The translations under genes and the position numbers were made by a program. Below the pieces are notes generated by a model that was not told the origin of the DNA, ran no database searches, and saw only the letters and a list, made by a program, of their open reading frames with translations. Below are positions 43,456-52,928 of a stretch of DNA of 64,000 nt, in pieces. The first letter of the stretch is position 1; every line of letters begins with the position of its first letter. Source of the DNA: Yinghuangia soli (GTDB lineage Bacteria > Actinomycetota > Actinomycetes > Streptomycetales > Streptomycetaceae); contig NZ_JAKFHA010000020.1 of NCBI RefSeq assembly GCF_021502675.1, positions 1-64,000 on the forward strand, read 5' to 3'.

Positions 43456-46248
43456 ATGGGGGTTGATGGCGTGCGGGTGTTGGCGGGGCGCTACGAACTG
43501 GTGCGGTTCGTCGGCCGGGGCGGGATGGGGGAGGTCTGGGAAGGCCGCGACCGGATGATCGAACGCCGGGTGGCGGTGAAGATCCTCCCGAACGAGCCCG
43601 GCGACAGCTCGGGTTCGGCGCTGTTCTTCCGCGAGGCGCGGACCGCGGGCGCGCTGCACCACCCCGGCGTGGTGACGGTCTTCGACCTGGGGCAGGACGA
43701 GACCGACGGGTCGCTGTTCCTCGTCATGGAGTTCCTCGACGGCCGCGACCTGGCGGCGCTGCTGCGGGCGAGCGGGGCACCGCCGGTCGAGGTCGCCGTC
43801 GACTGGGCCGCCCAGGCCGCCGCGGCGCTGGCCCGGGCGCACGGTGCGGGGATCGTGCACCGCGACCTGAAGCCGGCGAACCTGCTGCTCACGTCCGAGG
43901 GGCAGATCAAGATCCTCGACTTCGGGATCGCCCGGTTCATGGAGCACACGAACCAGTCGAGCAAGGTCATGGGCACCCTGGCCTATATGCCGCCCGAGCG
44001 CTTCGACGAGCACCCGGGAGACACCCGGTCCGACCTGTACTCGCTGGGCTGTGTCCTGCACGAACTCCTGACCGGCAAGGTTCCGTTCGAAGCCAGCGGC
44101 CCGGTCGCGATGATGAACGCGCATCTGACGCGCGTGCCGGACCGGCCGGGCGAACACCGCCCCGGCGTCCCCGAGGCACTCGACGACCTTGTGCTGCGGA
44201 TGCTGGCCAAGGCCCCCGAGGACCGCCCCGCATCGGCCGACGAAGTCGCGCACCGGCTGCGCACGCTCGGTGCTTCAGCGGCCGGCAGCCCGGCGGCGGG
44301 GGCCGCTGCCCTGCCCCCGGCGTCCGGAGGCGGGTCGGTGCCGGCCCGGCCGACCTATGCGCCGCACGTTTCCGCCACCACCGGCATACCGCCTGCACCT
44401 GCCGTACCGGCCACGCCGCCGCCCGGCATCCCCGCCCCTCCCCCGGGCGCGCCCGCCTTCCCGCCGTCCGCGCTGCCGACCATGCCCGGCCCCGACCGCC
44501 CGCCTGCCGCGCCGATGCCCGGGTGGCAGCAGCCGGGCTTCCCGCCACCGGTGCCGGAGGGCAAGCGCGGGCGCCTTCGGACCACATGGGTCGCGGCCGG
44601 CACCGCCATGGTCCTGGTGGCCGGCGGCCTCACTGCGGCGCTCATCAACGGGGGCGGCGGAGACGACGACCCGTCGGCGGGTCCGTCCGATCCGGTCACC
44701 CCGGTCGGGGACAAGCCGGGCGAGAGCTTCCGGACCGGCGGCTCCATCGCGGTCGCGCTGCGCGAGCCGCCGAGCCTCGTCCCCACGAACGTCTACGACA
44801 GCGAGGGATCCGAGGTCCTGAACGCCCTCTTCGCCGGCCTGGTCGACTACGAGACCGACACCGGCAAGACAGTCCCGCGGGTGGCCGAGTCGGTCACCAC
44901 CCGGGACAACAAAGAGTGGACGGTCAAGCTCAAGCCGGGCTGGAAGTTCCACAACGGCGAGCCGGTCACCGCAGGCTCGTTCGTCGATGCGTGGAACTAC
45001 GGCGCCAATCAGGCCAACGACCAGAAGATGATGGCGTCCTTCGCCTGGATCGAGGGGTCTGCGGAACTCTCCCCGGGCCCGGGCAAGGCCCCCGCCTCGG
45101 ACAAGCTCAAGGGCCTCAAGGTCATCGACGACGCGACGTTCACGGTCACCCTCACGACCCCGTACGCGCAGTTCGACACCATGCTCGGCAACAACGCCTT
45201 CTACCCGCTGCCGAAGGCCTTCTTCACCGACCCGAAGGCCTTCGCCGAAGCCCCCATCGGCAACGGGCCGTTCCAGATGGACGGGCGGTGGGAGCACAAC
45301 ACCCAGATCAAGGTGAAGCGCTTCGACGGCTACGGCGACCCGGCGCACAAGGCCAGGCTCGATGCCGTGACGTTCCGGATCCACACCTCGGCCGAGACCG
45401 CGTACGTCTCTCTGCGGGCCGGCACGGTCGACATCATGGACCAGGTGCCGGCCACGGCGATGCCCTCGGTCGCCGCGGACTTCCGGGGCCGCACCAGCAC
45501 GAAGCCCGAGGCCGGCATCTCGTACCTCGGCCTCCCGATCGCGCAGAACCCCGCCCTCGCCAACCCGGACCTGCGCAAGGCGATCTCGATGGCGATCGAC
45601 CGCAAGGCGCTCGCCGGCATCGTCTTCCCCGGCACCCGGATCCCGGCCGACGACTTTGTCAGCCCGACCGTCCCCGGCTACCGCAAGGGCGCCTGCGAAG
45701 CGTGCGCATTCGATGCGGCAAAGGCGAAGGCCTTGTTCGACCAGGCGGGCGGCCTGCCCGGCAACAAGCTCGAACTCGCCTACAACACCGACGGCGCCCA
45801 CAAGGAGTGGATCGAGGCCGTGGCCGCCATGCTCAAGGCCAACCTGGGCATCGAGGCGACCCCGAAGCCGTTCGACAACTACAGCAACCTGCTCCAGGCC
45901 GTCCTCACCAAGCAGTACAACGGCGCGTTCCGCACGGGGTGGACGCTGGACTACCCGAGTATCGAGAACTACCTGGGTCCGCTCTTCCGCCAGTCCGCCA
46001 TGGAGACCGGCGCGAACTACAGCGGCTACGCGAGCCCGAGCTTCGAGGCGGCCATGAACACGGCCGACCGCGCTCGCGGTGACGACGCCGTCAAGGCCTA
46101 CCAGGTTGCGGACGACATCGTCCTCAAGGACATGCCGTACATCCCGCTGTTCTTCTCCCAGGCGACGAACGCCTGGTCCACCAAGGTCACCAACGTCGCC
46201 GTCGACGCCCAGGGGCACATCCGCCTCGAGCTCGTGAGCCTGGCCTGA
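43456..46248 (+). CDS. Ser/Thr kinase fused to a peptide/nickel-type ABC substrate-binding protein
   Basis: A 930-residue fusion. Residues 10-275 are a Hanks kinase with GRGGMGEVW, VAVKILP, HRDLKPANLL, DFGIARF and YMPPERF. A Pro/Gly/Ala linker leads to one membrane helix (TTWVAAGTAMVLVAGGLTAA, near 378-400). From residue 425 to the end runs a complete family 5 binding protein of OppA type (EPPSLVPTN, NGEPVTAGSFVDAWNYG, IGNGPFQMD, RKAISMAIDRKAL). With the kinase inside, the binding domain would be outside as a sensor of a peptide-like ligand. There is no transporter permease nearby. The start could also be GTG at 43471. Confidence 0.87.
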   Translation: MGVDGVRVLAGRYELVRFVGRGGMGEVWEGRDRMIERRVAVKILPNEPGDSSGSALFFREARTAGALHHPGVVTVFDLGQDETDGSLFLVMEFLDGRDLAALLRASGAPPVEVAVDWAAQAAAALARAHGAGIVHRDLKPANLLLTSEGQIKILDFGIARFMEHTNQSSKVMGTLAYMPPERFDEHPGDTRSDLYSLGCVLHELLTGKVPFEASGPVAMMNAHLTRVPDRPGEHRPGVPEALDDLVLRMLAKAPEDRPASADEVAHRLRTLGASAAGSPAAGAAALPPASGGGSVPARPTYAPHVSATTGIPPAPAVPATPPPGIPAPPPGAPAFPPSALPTMPGPDRPPAAPMPGWQQPGFPPPVPEGKRGRLRTTWVAAGTAMVLVAGGLTAALINGGGGDDDPSAGPSDPVTPVGDKPGESFRTGGSIAVALREPPSLVPTNVYDSEGSEVLNALFAGLVDYETDTGKTVPRVAESVTTRDNKEWTVKLKPGWKFHNGEPVTAGSFVDAWNYGANQANDQKMMASFAWIEGSAELSPGPGKAPASDKLKGLKVIDDATFTVTLTTPYAQFDTMLGNNAFYPLPKAFFTDPKAFAEAPIGNGPFQMDGRWEHNTQIKVKRFDGYGDPAHKARLDAVTFRIHTSAETAYVSLRAGTVDIMDQVPATAMPSVAADFRGRTSTKPEAGISYLGLPIAQNPALANPDLRKAISMAIDRKALAGIVFPGTRIPADDFVSPTVPGYRKGACEACAFDAAKAKALFDQAGGLPGNKLELAYNTDGAHKEWIEAVAAMLKANLGIEATPKPFDNYSNLLQAVLTKQYNGAFRTGWTLDYPSIENYLGPLFRQSAMETGANYSGYASPSFEAAMNTADRARGDDAVKAYQVADDIVLKDMPYIPLFFSQATNAWSTKVTNVAVDAQGHIRLELVSLA

Positions 46249-46316
46249 CCGCAGCACCGCTGCCGACCGGGCGGACACTCGTCACCTCGGGGACTCCGTT
46301 ACGTCCGGTGCGTGTC

Positions 46317-47171
46317 CTAGGCGCGGACTCCTACTGCCCCGAAGACGACGATGTCGTCGAGTTCCTGTCCGTCGAGCAGCGGGGCGTCCGGGTCGGGGCG
46401 CCACAGCGGGATCCGGACCAGGCCCGGGTCCACGAGGTCGAAGCCGTCGAGGAGACCGGTGATCTCCTCGCGGGTGCGGGGGACGACCGGAGAGCTGGTC
46501 CGCTGGTACACGTCTTCGGCGAGCTGCTTCAACTCCTCCGACCGGTACGTCACATGACTGAGGATCAGCAGGCTTCCCGGGGCCATCGCCTCGCGCAGGC
46601 GCGCGACGATGCCGGCCGGGTCTTCCTCGTCCTGGATGAAGTGCAGGAGCATGGCCAGGACGACGGCGACCGGCTTGTCGAAGTCGATGACCTCGCACAC
46701 GTCGGCGGCGCCGAGCACCTTGTCGGGCTCGCGCGCATCGGCCTGGGTGTATGTGACGCGGCCCCGCGGGTCACCGGGCATCAACGCGCGGGCGTGGGCC
46801 AGGACGACCGGGTCGTTGTCGACGTACGCCACCCGCGTTTCGGGCCGCACCGCCTGGACCACCTCGTGGACGCTGCCTTCGGTGGGGAGGCCGGTGCCGA
46901 TGTCGAGGAACTGGGTCATCCCCTGCTCGGCGGCGAAACGCACGGCGCGGCGCAGGAATGCGCGGCCCTCGCGGACCACGAGGCGCGCCTCCGGGGCGGC
47001 GTCCAGGATCCGGTCGGCAGCTGCGCGGTCGGCGGCGAAGTTGTTCTTGCCGCCCAGGTAGTAGTCGTACATGCGCGCGGGATGCGCGACCTTGGTGTCT
47101 ATCCCGTGTGGGCGCTGGGTTTCGATCTCGTTCCCCCGCGGCAAACGCCACGGGGTGGTGTCGTCGGACAT
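46317..47171 (-). CDS. SAM-dependent methyltransferase, DUF574 family
   Basis: A 284-residue protein of the actinomycete DUF574 methyltransferase family. The family start PARMYDYYLGGKNNFAADR is present, then FLDIGTGLPT as the SAM motif, VAYVDNDPVVLAHARAL as the acidic ribose contact, and SHVTYRSEEL further on. These genes are numerous in Streptomyces and one has been tied to nucleotide-like and regulatory functions; the substrate is unknown. ATG at 47171 has GGAGGGGG nine bases upstream. It is divergent from the two-component system. Confidence 0.88.
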   Translation of the reverse strand: MSDDTTPWRLPRGNEIETQRPHGIDTKVAHPARMYDYYLGGKNNFAADRAAADRILDAAPEARLVVREGRAFLRRAVRFAAEQGMTQFLDIGTGLPTEGSVHEVVQAVRPETRVAYVDNDPVVLAHARALMPGDPRGRVTYTQADAREPDKVLGAADVCEVIDFDKPVAVVLAMLLHFIQDEEDPAGIVARLREAMAPGSLLILSHVTYRSEELKQLAEDVYQRTSSPVVPRTREEITGLLDGFDLVDPGLVRIPLWRPDPDAPLLDGQELDDIVVFGAVGVRA

Positions 47172-47388
47172 CTCGACCACCCCCTCCGGCACGGCGACCC
47201 TGTGGTCGCCGACGATACCGACTCGCCCCGGCCGCGCGCGCAGCGGCTCCGCCGTCGCCCGCATGAGCGGCCGCCGGATCGCGGATCCGTACGCCGCGCA
47301 CGCGTCCGGCGTGGTAGCGATGGTGCGGCGGCGGGGTGGATCCGCGGCGGGTGGGTCGGTGTCGGGGGCGGGCGGAAGGCGGGGCGTG

Positions 47389-48171
47389 ATGGCAGAGGCG
47401 GAGTTCGGTTCGGCCACAGGTGCAGGTGCGGCTCCGAGGTATGAAGTCCTGGTGGTCGACGACGACCCCGCGATACGCCGCGCGCTCGGCCGCGGCCTGC
47501 GGCTCGCCGGCTTCGACGTCCGGCTCGCCGCCGACGGATGCGAGGCCCTCGCGGCCGTCACCGCCGATCCCGGCAGCGGCCTGCGCCCGCCCGACATCGT
47601 CGTGCTCGATGTGTGCCTGCCCGACCTCAGCGGCACCAACGTGTGCCGCAAACTCCGCGACGGCGGCCACGACCTGCCTATCCTCGTCCTGTCCGCGCTC
47701 GACGAGGTCGCCGACCGGGTCGCCGGGCTGCAGGCCGGCGCCGACGACTATCTGGTCAAGCCGTTCGCGTTCGAGGAGTTGGAGCTGCGCCTGCGCGCGC
47801 TGCTGCGCCGCCGGCCCGCCGCGCCGGCCGCCGCGGACCCGGACGGCGACCTCGCCGACCGGCTGCGCTGCGGGCCCCTCGTGGTCAACCCCGCAGGCCG
47901 CACCGCCACCCTGAACGGCACGGAACTCATGCTTACCCGGCGCGAGTTCGAGCTCCTCGAGTTCCTGGTGCGCAATCGCGCCCGGGTGCTGACCCGCGAT
48001 CAGATCCTGGACCGCGTCTGGGGCTACGACTTCGAGGTCCGCTCCGACGTCGTCGACACGTTCGTCAGCTACCTGCGCCGCAAGATCGAGGCCGACGGCA
48101 GCGCGCGCATGCTCCACACGGTGCGCGGTGTCGGCTTCGTCCTCCGCGAGGACGGCGCCGGGCCCCGATGA
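47389..48171 (+). CDS. Two-component response regulator, OmpR/PhoB family
   Basis: A 260-residue regulator. The receiver has the acidic pair in VVDDDPAIRRAL, the phosphorylated Asp in VVLDVCLPDLSG near residue 74, LSALDE and the Lys in YLVKPFAFEEL. The C-terminal winged helix (LTRREFELLEFLVRN, VVDTFVSYLRRKIE, VRGVGFVLRE) binds DNA. It lacks clues to its targets. Its stop overlaps the sensor kinase start (ATGA), so both are made together. ATG at 47389 or the adjacent GTG at 47386 is the start. Confidence 0.92.
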   Translation: MAEAEFGSATGAGAAPRYEVLVVDDDPAIRRALGRGLRLAGFDVRLAADGCEALAAVTADPGSGLRPPDIVVLDVCLPDLSGTNVCRKLRDGGHDLPILVLSALDEVADRVAGLQAGADDYLVKPFAFEELELRLRALLRRRPAAPAAADPDGDLADRLRCGPLVVNPAGRTATLNGTELMLTRREFELLEFLVRNRARVLTRDQILDRVWGYDFEVRSDVVDTFVSYLRRKIEADGSARMLHTVRGVGFVLREDGAGPR

Positions 48172-49658
48172 GGCTGTCCACCCGCATCACCCTCGCCACA
48201 CTGCTCCTCGTCCCGCTGCTCGTGCTCGCCGCCGGAACCGCGGTCTTCCACCTCGTCGTCAAGGACCAGCGCGCCCAGCGCGACGCCCAACTGCGCGCCC
48301 GGGCGCAGGCGCTCGCTCCGCAGGCGCACGACGTGCTGCGCGCGGCCGCCCGCAACAACGACAAGGCGGAGAACAGTCGCGCCGCCCAGTTGTTCCTGGC
48401 CGCGCTGGACGACGGCGTACGGCTCGTCATTCCCGGGGCCGCCCCGTACCAGGCCGGGCCCCAGCCGGGGCCGGACGTCCCGCTGCCGCGCGCCGCGCGC
48501 AAGCCGGTCACGATCGGCTACGGAGCGCACAGCTGGCGCGCGGTGTCGGTGCCGGTCGCGGTCGGCAGCCCGCCCGCTGCCGGAACCCTGTGGGTGTTCA
48601 CGTCGCAAGACCAGGTCCGGAGCCGCGAGAAGGACTTGCGGCGCCGGGTGTTCTTCGTCGCGCTGCTGGCCGTCCCCGTTTCGGGCCTCGCCGGATTCGT
48701 CGTCGCCGAGCGCGCCACCAAGTCGCTGCGGCTGCTGCGCCGCCGCGCGGCCGGGTTCGACCCCGGCAAGGACGGCACGCGGGAGGTGTACGTACCGACC
48801 GGCGTGGGCGACGTCGACGAACTAGGCCAAACGCTGCGCACGGTGCTCGGCCGGTACGACGAACAGGCTGCCCGCACCGCCGGGGCCCTCGACACCGCGC
48901 GCTCCTTCGCGGCGGTCGCCGCGCACGAGTTGCGCACGCCGCTGACGAGCATGCGCACCAACCTCGACGTCCTGGCACGGCACGGCGACCTCGACGCCGC
49001 CGACCGGGCCGGCATCCTCGCCGACCTCGGTGCCGAACACGACAGGATCCTGGGCCTGTTGCGCGATCTCGGAGCGCTTGCGCAAGGCGATCTGATCGGC
49101 CCGGAGGCGTTCGGTCCGGTCGACGTCCCGGCCCTCGCCCACGAAGCCGCGGCCGCTGCCCGGAGCCGGCACCCCGCTGCGGCGGTCGAGGTGGTCGGCG
49201 ACGCACCCGCGACCGTGCACGGCTGGGAGGCCGGCATCCGGATGGTCGTCGAGAACCTCATCGGCAACGCCTTGGTGCACGGCGGCGGTCATACCCGGGT
49301 CCGGGTGGCGGTCGAGGCGTCCTCCGCGCCTGGGTCCGGTCGCGCCGCCGGCGTCCGCGTCACGGTCGACGACGACGGCCCCGGCATCCCCGCCGACCAG
49401 CGCGCGGCCGTCTTCGAACGCTTCCGGCGGGGCGCGGACAGCCCCGGCTCCGGACTCGGCCTGACCCTGGTCGCCCAGCAGGCCGCGCGGCACGGCGGAA
49501 CGGTCGTCCTCGGGGACGTTCCGGGCGCGGCCGGACGCGGACTGCGCGCCGAGGTGTGGCTGCCCGCCGATCCGCCCGGCGAGCCGGCCGCCGACCGCGG
49601 CGACTGGCTCGCCGGAACCGGCCCCGGGCCACAGGGATTCCACAAGAACCGCCACTAG
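48168..49658 (+). CDS. Two-component sensor histidine kinase
   Basis: A 496-residue kinase. One membrane helix lies near residues 8-30, a periplasmic-type sensor of about 130 residues follows, then a second helix near 162-182 and a HAMP-like linker. The phosphorylated His is in AAHELRTPLTS near 252. The ATP site shows ENLIGNALVHGG (N box), DDDGPGIP (G1) and GSGLGLTLVAQQ (G2). It pairs with the overlapping OmpR-type regulator. The two small exported-protein genes downstream run the same way and could be its targets. Confidence 0.92.
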   Translation: MRLSTRITLATLLLVPLLVLAAGTAVFHLVVKDQRAQRDAQLRARAQALAPQAHDVLRAAARNNDKAENSRAAQLFLAALDDGVRLVIPGAAPYQAGPQPGPDVPLPRAARKPVTIGYGAHSWRAVSVPVAVGSPPAAGTLWVFTSQDQVRSREKDLRRRVFFVALLAVPVSGLAGFVVAERATKSLRLLRRRAAGFDPGKDGTREVYVPTGVGDVDELGQTLRTVLGRYDEQAARTAGALDTARSFAAVAAHELRTPLTSMRTNLDVLARHGDLDAADRAGILADLGAEHDRILGLLRDLGALAQGDLIGPEAFGPVDVPALAHEAAAAARSRHPAAAVEVVGDAPATVHGWEAGIRMVVENLIGNALVHGGGHTRVRVAVEASSAPGSGRAAGVRVTVDDDGPGIPADQRAAVFERFRRGADSPGSGLGLTLVAQQAARHGGTVVLGDVPGAAGRGLRAEVWLPADPPGEPAADRGDWLAGTGPGPQGFHKNRH

Positions 49659-49765
49659 CGTGCGGCGCGGCGGATCGGCGAGCTGTATGCGGACCCGCCA
49701 CGACGACCACTGCGGCGCGCGTACTCCAGTTCCGGTACGCGTCCGCCGACGGAAGGAATCCGGAT

Positions 49766-50185
49766 ATGGCACGTCTCCCACGCGGGCTGGTCATCGGCAC
49801 ACTCGTCGCGTCCGCGGCGGTCCTCGCCGCGGCCCCGGCCTCCGCCGGCGGGTCCGGCGGCGCGGGCGCCCCGGGCGGCGGCGATGCGGCCGGCACCCCG
49901 AGGATCTGCAACCGCGTCGGGGCGCTCGACGCACGCCTCGACAAGGCGCTCGCCCGGCTGAACGGCGGCCAGGACACCCCCGGCTCGATCGCCCGCATGC
50001 AGATGCGCTTCGACCGCCAGAAGGCCGCCGGGCACGCCGAGGTCGCGACGTACCTGCAGGACCGGCTGACCGCGCGCCAGGCCCTGCAGCCGATCCTCAC
50101 CAAGTCGAAGGCCGACCTCGCCGCGGTCAAAACCTGGTGCGCGACCCAGCCGCCGGCCAAGACCAAGCCGAGCGGCAAGGAATAG
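49766..50185 (+). CDS. Small secreted protein
   Basis: A 139-residue protein with a signal peptide (Arg n-region, Val/Ala core, cleavage after ASA near residue 28), a Gly-rich linker and a helical mature domain of about 90 residues. Two cysteines, in RICNRVG and KTWCATQ, sit at its ends and probably form a disulfide. A Lys/Pro-rich tail follows. GGAAGGA lies eight bases before ATG 49766. It follows the two-component genes by 107 bp. Function unknown. Confidence 0.75.
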   Translation: MARLPRGLVIGTLVASAAVLAAAPASAGGSGGAGAPGGGDAAGTPRICNRVGALDARLDKALARLNGGQDTPGSIARMQMRFDRQKAAGHAEVATYLQDRLTARQALQPILTKSKADLAAVKTWCATQPPAKTKPSGKE

Positions 50186-50187
50186 GC

Positions 50188-50433
50188 ATGCGCGTCGCAG
50201 GGGATGCGGCACGCCGCCGACGCGGCACAATCGCGCTCTTCGCGGTGGCGGCGGTCCTGTCGCTGACGACCGCGTGCAACGCCGACAAGGACGCCGACCC
50301 GGCGCTGCCGCCGACCGGGTCGGCGGCGGACGCGACAGCGGTGCCGACCGACATCGCGAGCATCATGGCAGCGGTCGAGTCCGCCGCCGACCGCGCCGAC
50401 TCCGACGCCGCAGCGGGCGACGGGGACGGCTGA
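50188..50433 (+). CDS. Small putative lipoprotein
   Basis: An 81-residue protein with a strongly basic start (ARRRRG), a hydrophobic core and the lipobox LTTAC, so the Cys near residue 30 should be lipidated. The 50-residue mature part is acidic and Ala-rich, with no recognisable domain. It starts 2 bp after the stop of the preceding secreted protein, so the two are surely co-transcribed. Confidence 0.65.
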   Translation: MRVAGDAARRRRGTIALFAVAAVLSLTTACNADKDADPALPPTGSAADATAVPTDIASIMAAVESAADRADSDAAAGDGDG

Positions 50434-50687
50434 CCGGTCACCCGGTGATGCCGACTGTCAGGTGGTCGGCTTCCGGGGCAGGAGGTCAGCACGACGACAT
50501 CGCGTCCCAGCGAATGATGGCGGCGGCCGGTCGCGGAGGACGACCGCGTCCGCTGCCACGAGGTGGTGCGGCCCGACGCGGCCGAACTCCCACGGGTCGC
50601 TCAGCGGTCGACGAAGATGCGGCTCGCCTCGTCGCAGCGCGTTCCGGCGACCTCCGGGTCCGGGGGACGATGCCTCGGCTCGGGGCG
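50434..50687 (-). other. Gap with a possible decayed coding remnant
   Basis: No intact gene fits here. On the minus strand one frame ends in a protein-like stretch (EVAGTRCDEASRIFVDR) and stops near 50600, and another frame just after reads SDPWEFGRVG. Neither has a start codon or ribosome site. It could be gene debris or chance GC-rich frames. Confidence 0.25.
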
Positions 50688-52127
50688 TCAGGTGAGGGGC
50701 TGTGGGGCGAAGACCCAGATCCGGTCCTTGGTTTGTGCGGTGGCGTAGCCGTTCGCCGCCGGTTGGGGGATCGCCTCGCGGGTCGGGCCCTTCTCGGCCA
50801 GGACGGCCTTGGTCCGGGCGTCGAGCACGATCGACTCGGTCACTTGGGCGCGCTTGTCCATGGACGCCGAGACGTCGACCCCGGCGTAGAGGGCTCCGTT
50901 GACCGCGGCGAAGACGCGTGCGGCGCGCTCGCCCTTGGCCTGCTGCCACACGATCGCGCCCGTCTTGGTGTCCCATGCCAAGCCCAGTTCGTGGGCGTGC
51001 AGGTAGAGCGTCGGGTCGCCCGGCGCGGTGTAGAGGGACACGCCGTCGACGGACTCGGTGACGGGGGCCGGGCCGCCGCTCAGCAGGCGTCCGGTGGCCG
51101 CGTCGTAGAGGCCCAGGTGGATCGGGCCGCCGACGTAGGTCGCATCGTCGGCGTGGCCGTACCAGCCGAGGACGACCTTGTCGCCGACGGTGCCGACCAC
51201 CGTCGCGCGACGGCCCGGGGTCTTGCCCTTGATCTGCTCGACGGTCGCAGCACCGGCCGGCGCCTGGACCGAGGCGGTCGACCAGCGGGTCTGCCCGGTG
51301 GCCGGGTCCACAGCCCGCAGTTGCTTGACCCCGCCGGGATCCGTCGCGTCGGTGACGAAAAGGGTCTGCGCGGCGAAGGCCGACGCGCTCCCGGATGAGG
51401 CGACCGGCTTCGTGCAGGAGTCGTCCCCCGGCCTGTCGCATGTGTGCACGAGCTTGCCTGGCGCGGTCGCGTCAGCGGGACGCGCCCACATGTGGTTCTT
51501 GCCGTCGGGCCCCTCACCGCTGCGGATGACCCAGCCGTCCAGCACTGATTCGCGGTACTTGAGGTCGTCCTTGGTGAGGTCCGTGGTGCCGATCTGCTTG
51601 CCGTCCTCGTCGAACGCCGTGACGACACGTGCCTCGCGCGACGCGCTCAGGCCCGAGGCGGGCACCGTACGCGCGTCGCGCGCCACCAGCGCGGGGCGGC
51701 CACGCCAGGTCTCGACGGCCACCGTCCCCTGCACGTCAACGGTGGCGCGCATCTGCCCGGTGGCGGCGTCGTAGAACGCGGCCCGGTACGTACCGCCACC
51801 GTCCTGTCGGGTGCTCTGCTGTTGCAGCACCACCACGGCGTTGCCCACGACTTCGACCTTGTCGAGTTCGGTACTCGGCCCGGTGCCGACCCCGGCCCCG
51901 CGGGGTATGGACCATGAGGGCTTCGCCGCGAGCCCGGGCAACGCGGGCCCCGGCCACTCCGGTTGGAAGGACTTCCCGTCGCCGGGCGCGGACGCCTGCC
52001 CAGGCCGGTCAGCGGCCCCCGTCCCTGCGCTCGCGGCACCATCACCACCGCCGGAACACCCGGCGAGAAGCATCGCAAGTGCGGCAGCCGACGCGACCGC
52101 CACGCCGAGGGTGTGCTTGCGCGGCAT
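50688..52127 (-). CDS. Lipoprotein with beta-propeller (PQQ-like) repeats
   Basis: A 479-residue lipoprotein. The signal ends in the lipobox LLAGC near residue 24. After a Gly/Ala-rich spacer, blades of the PQQ-binding-like type recur: FYDAATGQMRATVD, AVDPATGQTRWSTA, LGLYDAATGRLLS, AWDTKTGAIVWQQA. These folds are usually interaction scaffolds on the outer face of the membrane; nothing indicates bound PQQ. It stands alone, divergent from the marR gene and convergent with the small lipoprotein. The start at 52127 gives a proper signal peptide. Confidence 0.82.
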   Translation of the reverse strand: MPRKHTLGVAVASAAALAMLLAGCSGGGDGAASAGTGAADRPGQASAPGDGKSFQPEWPGPALPGLAAKPSWSIPRGAGVGTGPSTELDKVEVVGNAVVVLQQQSTRQDGGGTYRAAFYDAATGQMRATVDVQGTVAVETWRGRPALVARDARTVPASGLSASREARVVTAFDEDGKQIGTTDLTKDDLKYRESVLDGWVIRSGEGPDGKNHMWARPADATAPGKLVHTCDRPGDDSCTKPVASSGSASAFAAQTLFVTDATDPGGVKQLRAVDPATGQTRWSTASVQAPAGAATVEQIKGKTPGRRATVVGTVGDKVVLGWYGHADDATYVGGPIHLGLYDAATGRLLSGGPAPVTESVDGVSLYTAPGDPTLYLHAHELGLAWDTKTGAIVWQQAKGERAARVFAAVNGALYAGVDVSASMDKRAQVTESIVLDARTKAVLAEKGPTREAIPQPAANGYATAQTKDRIWVFAPQPLT

Positions 52128-52325
52128 CGGCCACAGCCCCTGTCTCTAAACGATCTTCCCCGCCCGCAGCACACTAGTTGAGCCGCCCGCCACCCCCGTA
52201 CGGGCCGCACGCCAGCCGCGCGAAGTGGACGTTCCGGAATGTCCTCAGGGGCGGTTGAGCACATGGGTGGCGCCGGCGCGGGCCGTGCCGGCCAGGGCCC
52301 AGCCGGGGAAGCCGCATCAGTGTGC

Positions 52326-52354
52326 TTGCTTTCATGCATTGATGCACGTATGAC
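52326..52354 (+). promoter_or_regulatory. marR promoter with internal operator
   Basis: TTGCTT (52326-52331), a 17-bp spacer and TATGAC (52349-52354) form the promoter. The spacer carries the dyad TGCAT-TG-ATGCA (52335-52346). Transcription should begin about seven bases after the -10 box, at the GTG start of marR, so the mRNA would be leaderless. The same architecture recurs at 54660. Confidence 0.7.
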
Positions 52355-52361
52355 TGTGCCC

Positions 52362-52865
52362 GTGGCAGGCAAAGCGGAGAACGACCCGGCAGTACGGCGT
52401 ATCGAGGCGTTCCTCGGACAGATCACGTCGATGAGCCGGCTGCCCGCCACACGCCGGCGGCTGCGGCGGCTCGCCGACATCGACACGCACGATTCCGGAG
52501 TGTCCATCCTGCTGCTTCTGCGGCGGACCGGCCCGCTGTCGGTGACGGACCTGGCCCGCCACCTCGGGGTCAATCAGTCCACCGCCAGCCGGCAGGTCGC
52601 CCCGCTGGAGGAGGACGGCTTCCTCACCCGGACCGAACACCCGTCCCACCGCCGCATCTCCCTCCTCGACCTGAGCGATGAGGGGCGCGCCGCATGCGAG
52701 CGCGCGCAAGCCGTCGGCCGCCGCGACATCGCCTGGGCCATCAAGGACTGGACGCCCCAGGACCGCGCCATGCTCGGCGAGTTGCTGGAGCGGTTCGGCG
52801 AAGCCTGGTCCAAGGGCGCCGAAAGCGAAGGGCTCGGCCCGGACGAACCGACGACAGGACCGTGA
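52362..52865 (+). CDS. MarR-family transcriptional regulator
   Basis: A 167-residue winged-helix repressor. The DNA-binding region is GPLSVTDLARHLGVNQSTAS then RQVAPLEEDGFLTRTEHPSH (recognition helix and wing), flanked by dimerisation helices. GTG at 52362 is chosen because an upstream ATG at 52350 would lie inside the predicted -10 box. The dyad in its own promoter and the identical one at 54669 indicate autoregulation and control of the acyl-CoA dehydrogenase genes. The ligand is probably an acyl-CoA or the growth substrate. It heads the DUF35-thiolase operon. Confidence 0.88.
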   Translation: MAGKAENDPAVRRIEAFLGQITSMSRLPATRRRLRRLADIDTHDSGVSILLLLRRTGPLSVTDLARHLGVNQSTASRQVAPLEEDGFLTRTEHPSHRRISLLDLSDEGRAACERAQAVGRRDIAWAIKDWTPQDRAMLGELLERFGEAWSKGAESEGLGPDEPTTGP

Positions 52866-52928
52866 CTCCCCTCCTTCGGTCCGCCTCCAGTCCGCCCCCG
52901 TCCGCCCCGTCCGCTTCGAGGAGCCCCT

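Noticed and set aside
46249-46316. Terminator GGACAC...GTGTCC between convergent genes
   Set aside because: The arms are only six bases and about 35 bases apart, too weak to call.
50434-50687. A real small gene in this gap
   Set aside because: No frame combines a start codon, ribosome site and coherent protein; it is left as a doubtful remnant.
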